DNA of 64,000 nt from NCBI RefSeq assembly GCF_049310885.1, contig NZ_JBMDYO010000001.1, positions 620,001-684,000 on the forward strand, written 5' to 3'. Of this stretch, positions 17,996-28,000 are shown piece after piece. The position numbers and the translations under genes were made by a program. Under the pieces are notes generated by a model. The model was given only the letters and a program-made list of their open reading frames with translations, did no database searches and was not told the DNA's origin. Within the stretch, counting starts at the first letter, position 1, and each line of letters begins with the position of its first letter. Origin of the DNA: CAYZJV01 sp049310885 (GTDB lineage Bacteria > Spirochaetota > Spirochaetia > Sphaerochaetales > Sphaerochaetaceae).

Positions 17996-19486
17996 ATGCA
18001 AAACAAAGAAATAAAGGATATTCCTTTTGCATCGGAACTACGTACATATGTTCAAGACTCCAAGACTTTCTACTGTATGCCTGGGCATAAACAAGGGAAA
18101 GGTGCACCCGAATTCCTTAAACAGATCTGGGGAGATAAAGTTTTTTCCTATGACATCACCGAAGTTTCCAAAAGCGATGTCCTTGCATTCCCGAAGAAGG
18201 GACTGAAATTTGCACAAGAACGGGCATCCAAGATCATGGGAGCTCAGCGGACATGGTTCCTGGTAAATGGTTCATCAGTAGGAATCCATGCCATCCTTGG
18301 AGCTTTGGTAAAACCTGGCGAAAAAGTTTTGGTACATAGAGAATGCCATAAGGCTGTTCTCATGGGCTTGGTTTTCTCTGGTGCAGTACCTATCTATCTT
18401 GAGCCGGTGCCAAACCTTCCAGAATATGCCTATGGCTCTGTGTATTTGGGAAAGGTAGAAGAATTACTTTCTCAGCATGATATCAAATTAGTTATGGTTA
18501 CCAGCCCAAACTACTTCGGAATCAGTTTGGACATTGCAGCAATGGCCGAAATCTGCCATAAACACGAAACTCCGTTGTTTGTCGATGAAGCACACGGAAC
18601 CCACTTCGCTTTCCATCCCGATCTTCCCTCCTCAGCATTGGAAGCCGGAGCAGACTATTCTGTCCAATCCATGCACAAGACATTGGGAGGTCTCTACCAG
18701 ACTGCTTTACTCCACTCATCAGGTCGCGAACCAGAAGCCGATGAGAGGATTGATTTAATGCTTTCAATGCTCCAAAGCACCTCTCCCAGTGCACTTTTCC
18801 TCATGAGTATCGATGCTGCGCTGGCAGAAGCTGAAAAATTGGGAAAACAGCGGTATGGCGACCTTCTGGAGATGCTTACCTATCTCAGACCAGAATTACA
18901 CTCTAGTGAATTCATCGTAGTGGAACCTCCTGATGGTGTCCTTTTTGCTGGCGGTTTTAACAACTTCGATCCGCTTAAACTTATTTTCCGTAGTGCTGAA
19001 AGGGAAGAGATAAACTTGATTCGAATCAAGGAACTTCTATCCGAAAAACATGGTATCGAAATAGAACTGGCAGGAGAGAAACACCTGTTGCTTACTCTCT
19101 CTCTCGCAGATGCTGTGGATTTGGAACAAACAAGAGAAAAACTCATCTACTTTTCCAAGACAATCGAACAATTGGTAATCGATGGATACGGAGATGTAGA
19201 GGAAGAGGATGATTTTGTCGACAATCGAGAACTCCCGATATTCGAGATGACCCCAAGAGATGCTTACTATGCTCCAAAAAATCCCGTGATCTTATCAGAG
19301 GCAGAACATGCCATTTCAGCGAGTATGGTATGTATTTATCCTCCTGGCTTTCCTCTAATAATTCCAGGGGAAAGGATCAATGATGCCGCAATACACAAGA
19401 TATACCATGATCATGGTCTGGGGTTCACAATCATTGGAATTGAGGAATTCGATGGAGAGCTGCATATAGATGTTATTGATGGCTAG
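17996..19486 (+). CDS. Orn/Lys/Arg decarboxylase family protein (PLP)
   Basis: 496 residues, fold-type I PLP enzyme of the short Gram-positive SpeA/YaaO type. N-terminal FYCMPGHKQGKG, VDEAHGTHFAFHP with the PLP-contacting Asp and His, and SVQSMHKTLGGLYQTALLH with the Schiff-base Lys are intact; the C-terminal region has VCIYPPGFPLIIPGERI. It decarboxylates arginine, lysine or ornithine, giving agmatine, cadaverine or putrescine; the substrate is not certain. ATG follows AGGAGGTTGCTCC. A stem-loop precedes the ribosome site. No antiporter or agmatinase is adjacent. Confidence 0.88.
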   Translation: MQNKEIKDIPFASELRTYVQDSKTFYCMPGHKQGKGAPEFLKQIWGDKVFSYDITEVSKSDVLAFPKKGLKFAQERASKIMGAQRTWFLVNGSSVGIHAILGALVKPGEKVLVHRECHKAVLMGLVFSGAVPIYLEPVPNLPEYAYGSVYLGKVEELLSQHDIKLVMVTSPNYFGISLDIAAMAEICHKHETPLFVDEAHGTHFAFHPDLPSSALEAGADYSVQSMHKTLGGLYQTALLHSSGREPEADERIDLMLSMLQSTSPSALFLMSIDAALAEAEKLGKQRYGDLLEMLTYLRPELHSSEFIVVEPPDGVLFAGGFNNFDPLKLIFRSAEREEINLIRIKELLSEKHGIEIELAGEKHLLLTLSLADAVDLEQTREKLIYFSKTIEQLVIDGYGDVEEEDDFVDNRELPIFEMTPRDAYYAPKNPVILSEAEHAISASMVCIYPPGFPLIIPGERINDAAIHKIYHDHGLGFTIIGIEEFDGELHIDVIDG

Positions 19487-19519
19487 AAAAATTTAACATT
19501 ATTCAACAAAAAGTTTTAA

Positions 19520-19547
19520 TTGTATTTTCCAGCGTGTGGGATATACT
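19520..19547 (+). promoter_or_regulatory. Probable promoter of the UgpAEB-like operon
   Basis: TTGTAT, 16-bp spacer, TATACT, with a predicted start near 19554. It lies 46 bases upstream of the first gene. Confidence 0.45.
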
Positions 19548-19552
19548 GGAGT

Positions 19553-19575
19553 AGCCTCGTCCTTGCGATGAGGCT
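19553..19575 (+). promoter_or_regulatory. Inverted repeat at the predicted 5' end of the ABC operon
   Basis: AGCCTC pairs with GAGGCT around an 11-base centre. It begins exactly at the predicted transcription start, so it may be an operator or a 5'-terminal mRNA hairpin. No T-run follows, so it is not a terminator. Confidence 0.35.
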
Positions 19576-19592
19576 GTGGGAGTATTTCGCAC

Positions 19593-20525
19593 ATGGGAAA
19601 CAGGGAAGGAAACGTATTTCGCAATGGTAAATTCAGGCGACCCAGAATGTCCAGAAGGGCAAAAAAGGATGTTTGGGCATTTATTGGATTTACCGCCCCA
19701 AATTTCATACTCCTTGGCCTTTTTATTTTCTGGCCAATAATCTACAGTCTCTATCTCAGCTTCTTCAAATGGAATATGATCTCTCCCAAGAAGACATTCA
19801 TTGGAATGAACAACTATACAGCACTGTTCCAAGATCCGGTCTTTTGGCAGGTTACGCGCAATACCCTCATATTAGCGATTTTCACTGTAGTGTGTAAGCT
19901 GGGAATCGCATTAGGCTTAGCGATGCAATTGAATAAGAAACCAAAAGGGCAATCTGTGTATCGTGCTATCATATTCAGTCCAACTTTCACTACCAGCGTA
20001 GCAGTCGCCATGGTATGGACTTGGATATTCGAGCCAACATACGGGCTCTTCCGTTTCTTTTTCAAAGCATTTGGAATGGTCAGCCCCGACTGGATCCATA
20101 ATGTAAACTGGTCCCTACCTGCAGTAATCATAGTCCTCATATGGAGTGGAATTGGTTATGATATGGTCATATTCCTTGCTGGATTGAAAAATATTCCTCA
20201 AGAAATTTACGACGCGGCACTGGTTGACGGAGTAACACCTTTACAAAACTTCCTGTACATCACATTCCCATTGCTTAGTCCAACAACTTTTTTCCTAACC
20301 GTTACATCGTTCATAGGGGCCCTGAAAGCTTTCGACATTATCGCCATCATGACCGATGGGGGGCCTATGAACAGTTCAAATGTTTATGTACTTTACCTCT
20401 ATCAAAATGCATTCCAATGGTTCAAGACAGGCTTCGCATCAGCTTTAGCTCTAATTCTGTTTATTCTGATCATGGTAATAACACTTGCCCAAAACAGACT
20501 TTCCAAACGGTGGGTACACTATTAG
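19593..20525 (+). CDS. ABC sugar / glycerol-3-phosphate transporter permease (UgpA/MalF type)
   Basis: 310 residues, six membrane spans. FIGFTAPNFILLGLFIFWP is the first span and the coupling segment YDAALVDGVTPLQNFLYITFP carries the EAA motif of carbohydrate-uptake-1 permeases. It heads a four-gene unit with the UgpE-like permease, the binding protein and a phosphodiesterase. The start at ATG 19593 has a loose GGGAG at 16 bases; ATG 19647 would remove 18 basic residues and is possible. Import of glycerol 3-phosphate or glycerophosphodiesters is inferred from the phosphodiesterase gene, not from the permease itself. Confidence 0.85.
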   Translation: MGNREGNVFRNGKFRRPRMSRRAKKDVWAFIGFTAPNFILLGLFIFWPIIYSLYLSFFKWNMISPKKTFIGMNNYTALFQDPVFWQVTRNTLILAIFTVVCKLGIALGLAMQLNKKPKGQSVYRAIIFSPTFTTSVAVAMVWTWIFEPTYGLFRFFFKAFGMVSPDWIHNVNWSLPAVIIVLIWSGIGYDMVIFLAGLKNIPQEIYDAALVDGVTPLQNFLYITFPLLSPTTFFLTVTSFIGALKAFDIIAIMTDGGPMNSSNVYVLYLYQNAFQWFKTGFASALALILFILIMVITLAQNRLSKRWVHY

Positions 20526-20534
20526 GAGGATGAC

Positions 20535-21386
20535 ATGAAAACAGTAAAAAAAATGCATCCAACCTCATGGTATCTTGGGAAAGCCGGTTCTCACCTTTTG
20601 CTGGTCATTGCATCCCTTGTAATAGGGATACCTTTTTTCTGGATGGTGACAACTTCCATTAAAAGTCCTGCGGAAGTTGCTGTGTTCCCCCCTATCTGGT
20701 GGCCAGAAACAATACGTTGGGACAACTTCTCAACCGCTTGGGGATTAGCACCTTTTGGACGATTTTATATCAATAGTATCATTACCGCCTCTACTGGAGT
20801 CTTTCTTGAGGTCTCAATCGCCGCCCTCTCTGCCTATGCCTTTGCCCGTATAAAATTCAAATACCGAGACATCATGTTTCTTGTCATGCTTGCCGCAATG
20901 ATGATTCCCAGTCAAGTAGCACTGATACCGAATTATGTAGTACTGAAACATCTGAAATGGATCAACACCTATCAAGGTATAGTAATTCCCCATGTCTCCA
21001 GCGTTTTTGGAGCCTTCCTGCTCAGACAATATTTTCTCTCTGTCCCTGCATCTCTCTACGATGCCGCTGAAATCGATGGTATGGGGCATGTAAAAACCCT
21101 TGTCTATATTGCACTTCCCTTGGCAAGGCCAGTGCTGGGTACTCTAGTCCTCTATCTTTTCCTTGCCAAATGGAACAGTTATTTATGGCCTTTGATTGTA
21201 ACTAATACACAAAACATGCGAACCTTGCCAGTCGGATTGGCAATGGTGCGGACTGCCGAATATGCAATTGGTCCTGAACACCTTATGGCAGCCTCCCTCT
21301 TTGTTTTGGTTCCACCGCTTATCGTCTATTTCTTAGCTCAAAAGCAGCTGATAGAAGGCATCGCAACTGGTGCCGTAAAGGGATAG
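20535..21386 (+). CDS. ABC sugar / glycerol-3-phosphate transporter permease (UgpE/MalG type)
   Basis: 283 residues, six membrane spans; the EAA coupling motif reads YDAAEIDGMGHVKTLVYIALP and the N-terminal GIPFFWMVTTSIKSPAEV is typical of MalG/UgpE. ATG follows AGGAGGATGAC nine bases after the first permease stop. Forms the second half of the membrane channel. No ATPase gene follows in the operon. Confidence 0.88.
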   Translation: MKTVKKMHPTSWYLGKAGSHLLLVIASLVIGIPFFWMVTTSIKSPAEVAVFPPIWWPETIRWDNFSTAWGLAPFGRFYINSIITASTGVFLEVSIAALSAYAFARIKFKYRDIMFLVMLAAMMIPSQVALIPNYVVLKHLKWINTYQGIVIPHVSSVFGAFLLRQYFLSVPASLYDAAEIDGMGHVKTLVYIALPLARPVLGTLVLYLFLAKWNSYLWPLIVTNTQNMRTLPVGLAMVRTAEYAIGPEHLMAASLFVLVPPLIVYFLAQKQLIEGIATGAVKG

Positions 21387-21452
21387 AAGGGTATTGGAAG
21401 CTAATGATAGAGACCGTTATACGGTTTCTTGAGAAAACTTAAGGAGGTTTTC

Positions 21453-22730
21453 ATGAAAAAGTTTCTCATTATCATGTTGGTCGTTCTGATCGTAGGTTCG
21501 ACCACACTTTGGGGTGCAGGAGCAGCAGAACAGGCTCCTGAAGGGCCAGTTAAAATTGTTTACTGGAGAAGTTTGACTGGTGTAGCAGGAGAAGCACAGG
21601 AGGAACTGGTCGCTCGATTCAATGAATCCCAAGACGATGTGATTGTAGAGGCTCAATTCCAAGGAGCTTATGCAGAACTACTACAAAAACTTCTCGCAGC
21701 AATGGCAGCAGGAGAAGTTCCCGATGTAGTTCTACTCGATTCACCGTTCGTCGCTCTTTTTGCAAAGGACGGAGCCTTGGTTGAATTGGACCGATTCGTA
21801 GATTCCGATTCATCGTTCGATATTGATGACTACATTCCAGGTCTGATTGCGGATGGCTACTACGACGGTACATTATTCGCACTCCCGGTGATGCGCAGTA
21901 CTCCTCTCCTGTATGTGAATGGAGATATGTTTGCCGAAGCAGGACTTCCTAGACGAGCTCCAAAAACCTGGGACGAATTCAGGGAATTCAGCAAGAAGGT
22001 AAGCAAGTACAATGTAGCAGGAGAGCCAATCCAACTTGGGGCTGGATTCACTATGGGTCAAACAAGCGCCCACTGGTATTTCCAAGGAGCAGTCTATGCT
22101 TTCGGAGGCTTGGTCTCGGATGAAGATTTCAATATCCACTTGACCGAGGAGCCTGCTATCAAACTTGCAACGCTATGGCAAGATATGGTTTTCAAAGATA
22201 AGACTGCGATGCCCTCAAATAGTCACGATGACTTCCTGAATAAGAAAGTTGCCATGGTCTTTGGTTCAACAGGAAGTATGGGAAATCTGTTAGGACGGGC
22301 CGATTTTGAAGTGATTCCAGCATTTATGCCTGGTCAGGTACAGAATCTGGTCCCTGTTGGTGGATCGGTTCTGGCGATGACCAGTAATGACAAATGGCGG
22401 CAGGATGCGGCATGGAAGTTTATGAAATATATGACCAGTGCAGAGGCCAACTCCCATATAGTGATCAAGACGGGATACATGCCAGTAAGTAAATCATCCA
22501 TGGAGTATCCAGATACAGTCGCTTACTATGAAGCAAATCCTATACGCAAAGTTGCCGTCGATCAATTGCAATATACGAGACCGCAAGCAAGCGTGATTTC
22601 TTTAGGCAAAGGTACAGAAATCCTGAGACAGATGATCGAAAAGCTCCTAATAGGTAATATGGATGTAAGGAAGGTCATGCAAGAGACCTCCGCCGACTTG
22701 ACCAAGGAATATAATGAGTCGTTCAAGTAG
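21453..22730 (+). CDS. ABC transporter extracellular substrate-binding protein (UgpB-like)
   Basis: 425 residues. Signal peptide MKKFLIIMLVVLIVGSTTLW ends at GAGAAEQ without a lipobox, so the protein is periplasmic. Family 1 solute-binding pattern: VKIVYWRSLTG, LVARFNESQDDVIVEAQF, AMAAGEVPDVVLLDSP, VAMVFGSTGSMG. ATG 21453 follows AAGGAGG; the upstream ATG at 21429 has none. Its place between two UgpAE-like permeases and a phosphodiesterase suggests a glycerophospho-compound ligand, which is an inference. The stop overlaps the next gene by 17 bases. Confidence 0.87.
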   Translation: MKKFLIIMLVVLIVGSTTLWGAGAAEQAPEGPVKIVYWRSLTGVAGEAQEELVARFNESQDDVIVEAQFQGAYAELLQKLLAAMAAGEVPDVVLLDSPFVALFAKDGALVELDRFVDSDSSFDIDDYIPGLIADGYYDGTLFALPVMRSTPLLYVNGDMFAEAGLPRRAPKTWDEFREFSKKVSKYNVAGEPIQLGAGFTMGQTSAHWYFQGAVYAFGGLVSDEDFNIHLTEEPAIKLATLWQDMVFKDKTAMPSNSHDDFLNKKVAMVFGSTGSMGNLLGRADFEVIPAFMPGQVQNLVPVGGSVLAMTSNDKWRQDAAWKFMKYMTSAEANSHIVIKTGYMPVSKSSMEYPDTVAYYEANPIRKVAVDQLQYTRPQASVISLGKGTEILRQMIEKLLIGNMDVRKVMQETSADLTKEYNESFK

Positions 22731-23622
22731 AGATCCATTGATTAGGAATCAGTTCGTGCCGGTGGTCGTATATGCGACCGCCGGTCCCCTTCTGTTGCTT
22801 ATAGCTCTTCTCTCGTTCTTGATAGGATGTAATTCCATGAACAAAACACAACAGCCATTGCTTGTAGCCCATCGGGGAGGATCCGCACTCGCGCCAGAAA
22901 ATACGTTGGCTGCCTTCGCACTTGGTCTAACCTACCAACCGGATATGGTAGAACTAGATATCCATCTGAGTAAGGATGGACAACTAATAGTCATGCATGA
23001 CCCATTATTAGAACGTACAACAGGTAGAGTTGGAGCAATCGCCGATTATGATAGCAAGACATTGCAGACTTTCGATGCAACAGCGACATTCCCAGTTGAT
23101 CATCAATTCGGGTTCCAGAAAATACCTACCTTAGAAGAGGTTATCGATTTGGTTGAAACACAGACAGAGGGTAAAACCGGTTACCAGATTGAGATTAAAT
23201 TGCGAAGCGATGGCCTTCGATATGAAAAAATAGAGGAAACTGTAATCGCTGTTTTAAAAGCGAAGGAGATCATTGATCGAACTATTATCATCTCGTTCGA
23301 TTTTCCCACTCTTGAGTCCATAGGGCAAAAAGAATCCTCCATCAAACTAGGTGCGCTAATCAGCAAAGGCTATTTTACCCAAATTGGCACAAAAGGCCCT
23401 AAAGCAATCGCTGATGAGATGAAAAAACTTGGTGTCGATTACGTTGCGGTCAACTATAATTATCTGAATCCAACACTCTACAAGGTACTTAAAGAACAAG
23501 ACCTTGGTATTGGCGCATGGACTGTAAATGAGAAGGCGGCAATGCAACGGATTGCAGCTATGGGTGTGGACTTCATTACTTCAGATTATCCAGATTTATT
23601 GCGGGCAACACTCGTCGAATAG
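22714..23622 (+). CDS. Glycerophosphodiester phosphodiesterase, predicted lipoprotein
   Basis: 302 residues. The N-terminus has a long hydrophobic segment ending in a lipobox LIGC at Cys39, so the enzyme should be anchored outside the cytoplasmic membrane. The catalytic (beta/alpha)8 domain shows LLVAHRGGSALAPENT, ELDIHLSKDGQLIVMHD and an acidic YQIEIK site. It hydrolyses glycerophosphodiesters to glycerol 3-phosphate and alcohol, which would feed the adjacent importer. AAGGA precedes the ATG inside the binding-protein gene. Its last 27 bases overlap the convergent gltD. Confidence 0.9.
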   Translation: MSRSSRDPLIRNQFVPVVVYATAGPLLLLIALLSFLIGCNSMNKTQQPLLVAHRGGSALAPENTLAAFALGLTYQPDMVELDIHLSKDGQLIVMHDPLLERTTGRVGAIADYDSKTLQTFDATATFPVDHQFGFQKIPTLEEVIDLVETQTEGKTGYQIEIKLRSDGLRYEKIEETVIAVLKAKEIIDRTIIISFDFPTLESIGQKESSIKLGALISKGYFTQIGTKGPKAIADEMKKLGVDYVAVNYNYLNPTLYKVLKEQDLGIGAWTVNEKAAMQRIAAMGVDFITSDYPDLLRATLVE

Positions 23623-25020
23623 ATAGGAATCGATCGCCTGTGCACACCTTCGTCCCGAATCGATTGTTCTTACAACCAATGAGGCCCCTGTGATTGCGTC
23701 CCCAGCTGCGAAGACCTTATCGACAGAAGTGCGGAAGTTTTGATCAATTGCGATATTCCCCCTTTCGTCAAGTGAGAGCCCAAAGCTTTCGACCAACGGA
23801 GATTGCTGGTTGCCACTAAAACCCATACTCAATAATACGAGATCGGCATCAAGAGAGAATTCACTTTGAGGAATCTCTTCAAATCCTTTATCTGACCATT
23901 GGAGTCGGACACATGTAAGTTTCTTCACCTGTGTTCCATCTCCCACGAACTCTTTCGAACCAATACTCCACAACCTGTCGCAGCCCTCTTCATGGGAAGA
24001 GGATGTTCTCAGTATCTTAGGCCATTGGGGCCACGGGTTATCGGAGGTCCGTTCATGAGGAGGTTGTGGTAGCAACTCGATCTGGGTGACCGATGCACAG
24101 CCCCTTCGGATCACCGAACCGACACAATCGGAGCCAGTGTCTCCTCCTCCTATGACAACAACATGCTTACCTTTAGCATCTATCAGCTCATCTTCTCCAA
24201 TCTCGTCACCCAATACCAATCGAGTTTGTTGTGTAAGAAAGTCGACGGCCTGATAAATTCCGCCCTGTTGTCTTCCGGGAATATCTAGATCCCGTGGTGT
24301 AGGGGTTCCCGTCGTCAAAAGGATAGCATCGAATTTATCTAGAAGGTATCGTGGAGAAATATCGGAGCCAACTTCGACTTTCGTCTCGAACAATACCCCC
24401 TCGGCACCCATTTGCTCCAGTCTTCGCTCGATAACCCATTTTTCCAACTTGAAATTGGGAATACCATACATGAGCAATCCACCGATTCTGTCCGATTTCT
24501 CAAAGACGACCACTTCATGGCCGGATCTCCGTAATTGTTGTGCAGCGGACAGTCCAGCTGGACCTGAGCCCACTACTGCAACTCGCTTTCCACTCGGTTT
24601 CAGGGGTGGTTTCGGTAGTATCCATCCTTTGTCCCATGCATGTTCAGCAATCTGCATCTCAATATGTTGACAGAGTGATGGTGCAAAATTTACTGCCAAG
24701 GTGCAGGCAGCTTCACAGAGTGCTGGACAAACCCGACCTGTAATTTCTGGGAAATTGTTGGTACTGTGGAGAATTTCCAAGGCTTCACGCCAGTTACCAT
24801 CAGCTACCGATTCAGTATAGTCAGGAACTCGATTCCCTAATGGACATCCATACATATGGCAGAAGGGGACTCCGCAATCCATACAACGATTGGCTTGGTC
24901 AGCCACAGAATCTTCGGGTAAGGATAGCTTAACTTGAAAGAAGTCACTTACCCGGCTATCTATTGGGCGATAAGGTGGATCTGTACGATCGATAGTTAAA
25001 AAACCGTCAAGCTTTGCCAT
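23596..25020 (-). CDS. gltD: Glutamate synthase (NADPH) small subunit
   Basis: 474 residues. Two N-terminal cysteine clusters (CMDCGVPFCHMYGCPLGN and CPALCEAACT) hold the 4Fe-4S centres; FAD site VAVVGSGPAGLSAAQQL; NADPH site VVIGGGDTGSDCVG. It passes electrons from NADPH to the FMN of GltB. ATG 25020 follows GAGGAGGTCTATC and overlaps the end of gltB by 14 bases; longer frames to 25068 lack a better start. Third gene of the glnN-gltB-gltD operon. Confidence 0.96.
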   Translation of the reverse strand: MAKLDGFLTIDRTDPPYRPIDSRVSDFFQVKLSLPEDSVADQANRCMDCGVPFCHMYGCPLGNRVPDYTESVADGNWREALEILHSTNNFPEITGRVCPALCEAACTLAVNFAPSLCQHIEMQIAEHAWDKGWILPKPPLKPSGKRVAVVGSGPAGLSAAQQLRRSGHEVVVFEKSDRIGGLLMYGIPNFKLEKWVIERRLEQMGAEGVLFETKVEVGSDISPRYLLDKFDAILLTTGTPTPRDLDIPGRQQGGIYQAVDFLTQQTRLVLGDEIGEDELIDAKGKHVVVIGGGDTGSDCVGSVIRRGCASVTQIELLPQPPHERTSDNPWPQWPKILRTSSSHEEGCDRLWSIGSKEFVGDGTQVKKLTCVRLQWSDKGFEEIPQSEFSLDADLVLLSMGFSGNQQSPLVESFGLSLDERGNIAIDQNFRTSVDKVFAAGDAITGASLVVRTIDSGRRCAQAIDSYLFDECCPQ

Positions 25021-28000
25021 GATAGACCTCCTCTGTTGCCGATATGGTTTCATCATCCCTGTATTCATTCAATTTCATCCGCTCCAATACCTTCCTATAT
25101 TCAATAGGAACAACCTTCACAAATAGAGGGTATTGGGCTTTCCAATCATCCAAGATATTCATGGCCACTCGGCTTGCAGTTAACTGGGCATGTTGTTCGA
25201 TCAGATTCTTCAGAGTGCTCCGATCTTCCCTATCCCACACGCCTTCCAATTCGACCATATCGAGATTGCACCGTGTGTCAAACATCTCTGTAGGATCATA
25301 TACGTAGGCAACACCTCCACTCATTCCTGCTGCAAAATTCTTACCCGTGAAACCAAGAACCACGACTGTTCCCCCAGTCATATATTCACATCCATGGTCA
25401 CCGAGACCTTCGACTACGGCAGTCGCTCCACTGTTACGAACCGCAAACCGTTCACCAGCCATCCCACTGATAAAGACTTTGCCGGATGTTGCGCCGTACA
25501 AAGCTACGTTCCCACAAATGATATTACGATCGGAACGGAATCGAGCATTATCTGGAGGAAGGAGTACGATCGATCCTCCACTCAGACCTTTACCCAAATA
25601 ATCGTTTGCTTCTCCCTGCAATCGAAGTGCTAGGCCAGGTGTTATAAAAGCGCCAAAACTTTGTCCAGCCGATCCTTCGAAATTCAGGTTCAAAGCACCA
25701 TCGGGAAGGCCCTCGTTTCCAAAATATGAGACAATCTTACCACCAAGAGCCGCTCCGACAGTCCTATCGGTATTTGCAACCGAAAGATTGATAGTCTTTG
25801 GTTTTGGGTTAGCCCAAAACAATTGAAGACGATGTTCTATATGTCGATCCATTTTTGTTTGATTTTCAGGAGCTCGCTTCCCACAATAATGGAGAGGTTC
25901 ACCCAGGTGAACATGATCCGATCGGAGCATGGCATCCAATTGTATCAAGGCAGTCCGCTTACGCTCTGGATTAGGCCGCAGAGTCAACAGATCGACACGT
26001 CCCACCATTTCCTCTACCTTCTTGAAGCCTAGCTGAGCCATATACTCACGAAGTTCCTGTGCGACAAATCGAAGGAAGTTCACAATAAAATCTGCTTTCC
26101 CGTGAAACAATTTTCGTAATTCGGGATCCTGGGAAGCAACACCGAAAGGACAGGTGTTGAGATGACACTTACGCACCATCATGCATCCAAGAGTAATGAG
26201 CAAGGAGGTTCCAAAACCGAACTCTTCCGCACCAAGTAATGCTGCTATGGCAAGATCTCTGCCGGTCTTGAGATGTCCATCCACTTGCACGATCACTTGT
26301 TCGCGCAATTTATTTACAACCAAAGCCTGTTGTGTCTCAGCCAACCCTAATTCCCAAGGCAAACCTGCGTGTCGAATAGCTGTCAACGGGGAGGCTCCCG
26401 TACCACCATTCTGCCCCGAAATGAGGACTCGATGGGCTTTTGCTTTCACAACACCGGAAGCAATGGTACCTACACCTGCTTCTGAAACCAGCTTCACCGA
26501 AATCTCAGCCTTTGGATTCACCTTCTTCAAATCGGAAATCAATTGGGCCAGATCCTCAATTGAATAAATATCATGATGGGGAGGAGGAGATATGAGTGTA
26601 ACCCCTGGAACCGTATGGCGGATCTTTGCGATATACGGTGAAACTTTATTTCCTGGGAGCTGGCCACCCTCACCCGGCTTTGCGCCCTGTGCCATTTTTA
26701 TCTGTAGCTCATCGGCACTCATAAGATACTGGGTAGTTACGCCAAAACGACCGGAGGCTATCTGTTTGATCCGCGATCTTATAGAGTCCCCATTGGGGAG
26801 CATTGCTGTCCTGGAAGGATCCTCACCACCCTCGCCACTATTGCTCTTTGCCCCAAGCCTATTCATGGCAATAGCTACCGTCTCATGGGCCTCCTTGCTT
26901 ATGGAACCGATTGACATGGCTGCAGAAACGAACCGTTTGGTGATCTCTTCAACAGGCTCCACTTTATTGATATCTATCGGCTTCCCACCGATAAAATCGA
27001 GTAGACCTCGAAGCTCACCATTGTTCCTATAGGAAGAATCCATGAGCGTGGAAAATTGTTTGAATAGACTATAGTCATTCGCTCTGGTAGCTTGCTGAAG
27101 AAGGGTAATAGCCTGGGGAGACCAATAATGAGCCTCTGAGCCACGCCGGAATCGATACGATCCTCCCGGCTCCCGAAGGGTTGGTGGTAGACTTTTTTCA
27201 GGAAAGGCCTGATGGTAACGATGCATGATATCCTCGGTCAACTCTGCGAGACCGATTCCTCCAATTCTTGATATCGTTCCTTGGAAATAGCTATCAATGA
27301 TCTGTGCACCCAACCCCACGGCTTCAAATATTTGGGTATTGAAGAAACTATGCAGTGTGGAGATTCCCATTCTACTGAATGTCTTAAGTAGTCCCTTTTT
27401 AACTGCATTCACATAGTTGTCCGCAGCTACTTCGGGTGTGAGATGTCCCAATTTACCCTCCTCGGCTAATTGTCTCACTGTAGAAAATGCGATATAGGGT
27501 GAAATGGCATCACAGCCGAAAGCAAGGTGTAAAGCATAATGGAAAACCTCCCTGACCTCTCCTGTCTCAATAATTATTCCAATACGACCTCTCAATTTCC
27601 GATCCAACATGTATTGGTGAAGCCCAGAGACAGCCAAGAGCGATGGAATGGGGACCCTACCCTTTCCAGCCTTGGTGTCACTGAGGATGATCAACGATGA
27701 GCCGTGCTGTGCATGAAATTCTGCCTCCCTGCAAATCCGATCCATGGTCATACGGACAACTTCACCTTCCGCGTCGGCCGCAAAGGTAATATCGATATCG
27801 ACCGGTCTCAGATCTTGGTGGGTATTGTTCCTGATTCTAACCATATCCCTAGCACTGAGAACAGGATGGTTCAGCTTAAGGCTTCTGTATTGTCTTTGGT
27901 CGATATCCAATGGATTGCTCTCATTTTCAATATAGCTTTCCAAAGACATCATCAATTGTTCCCGCAGCGGGTCTATCGGAGGATTTGTTACCTGAGCGAA

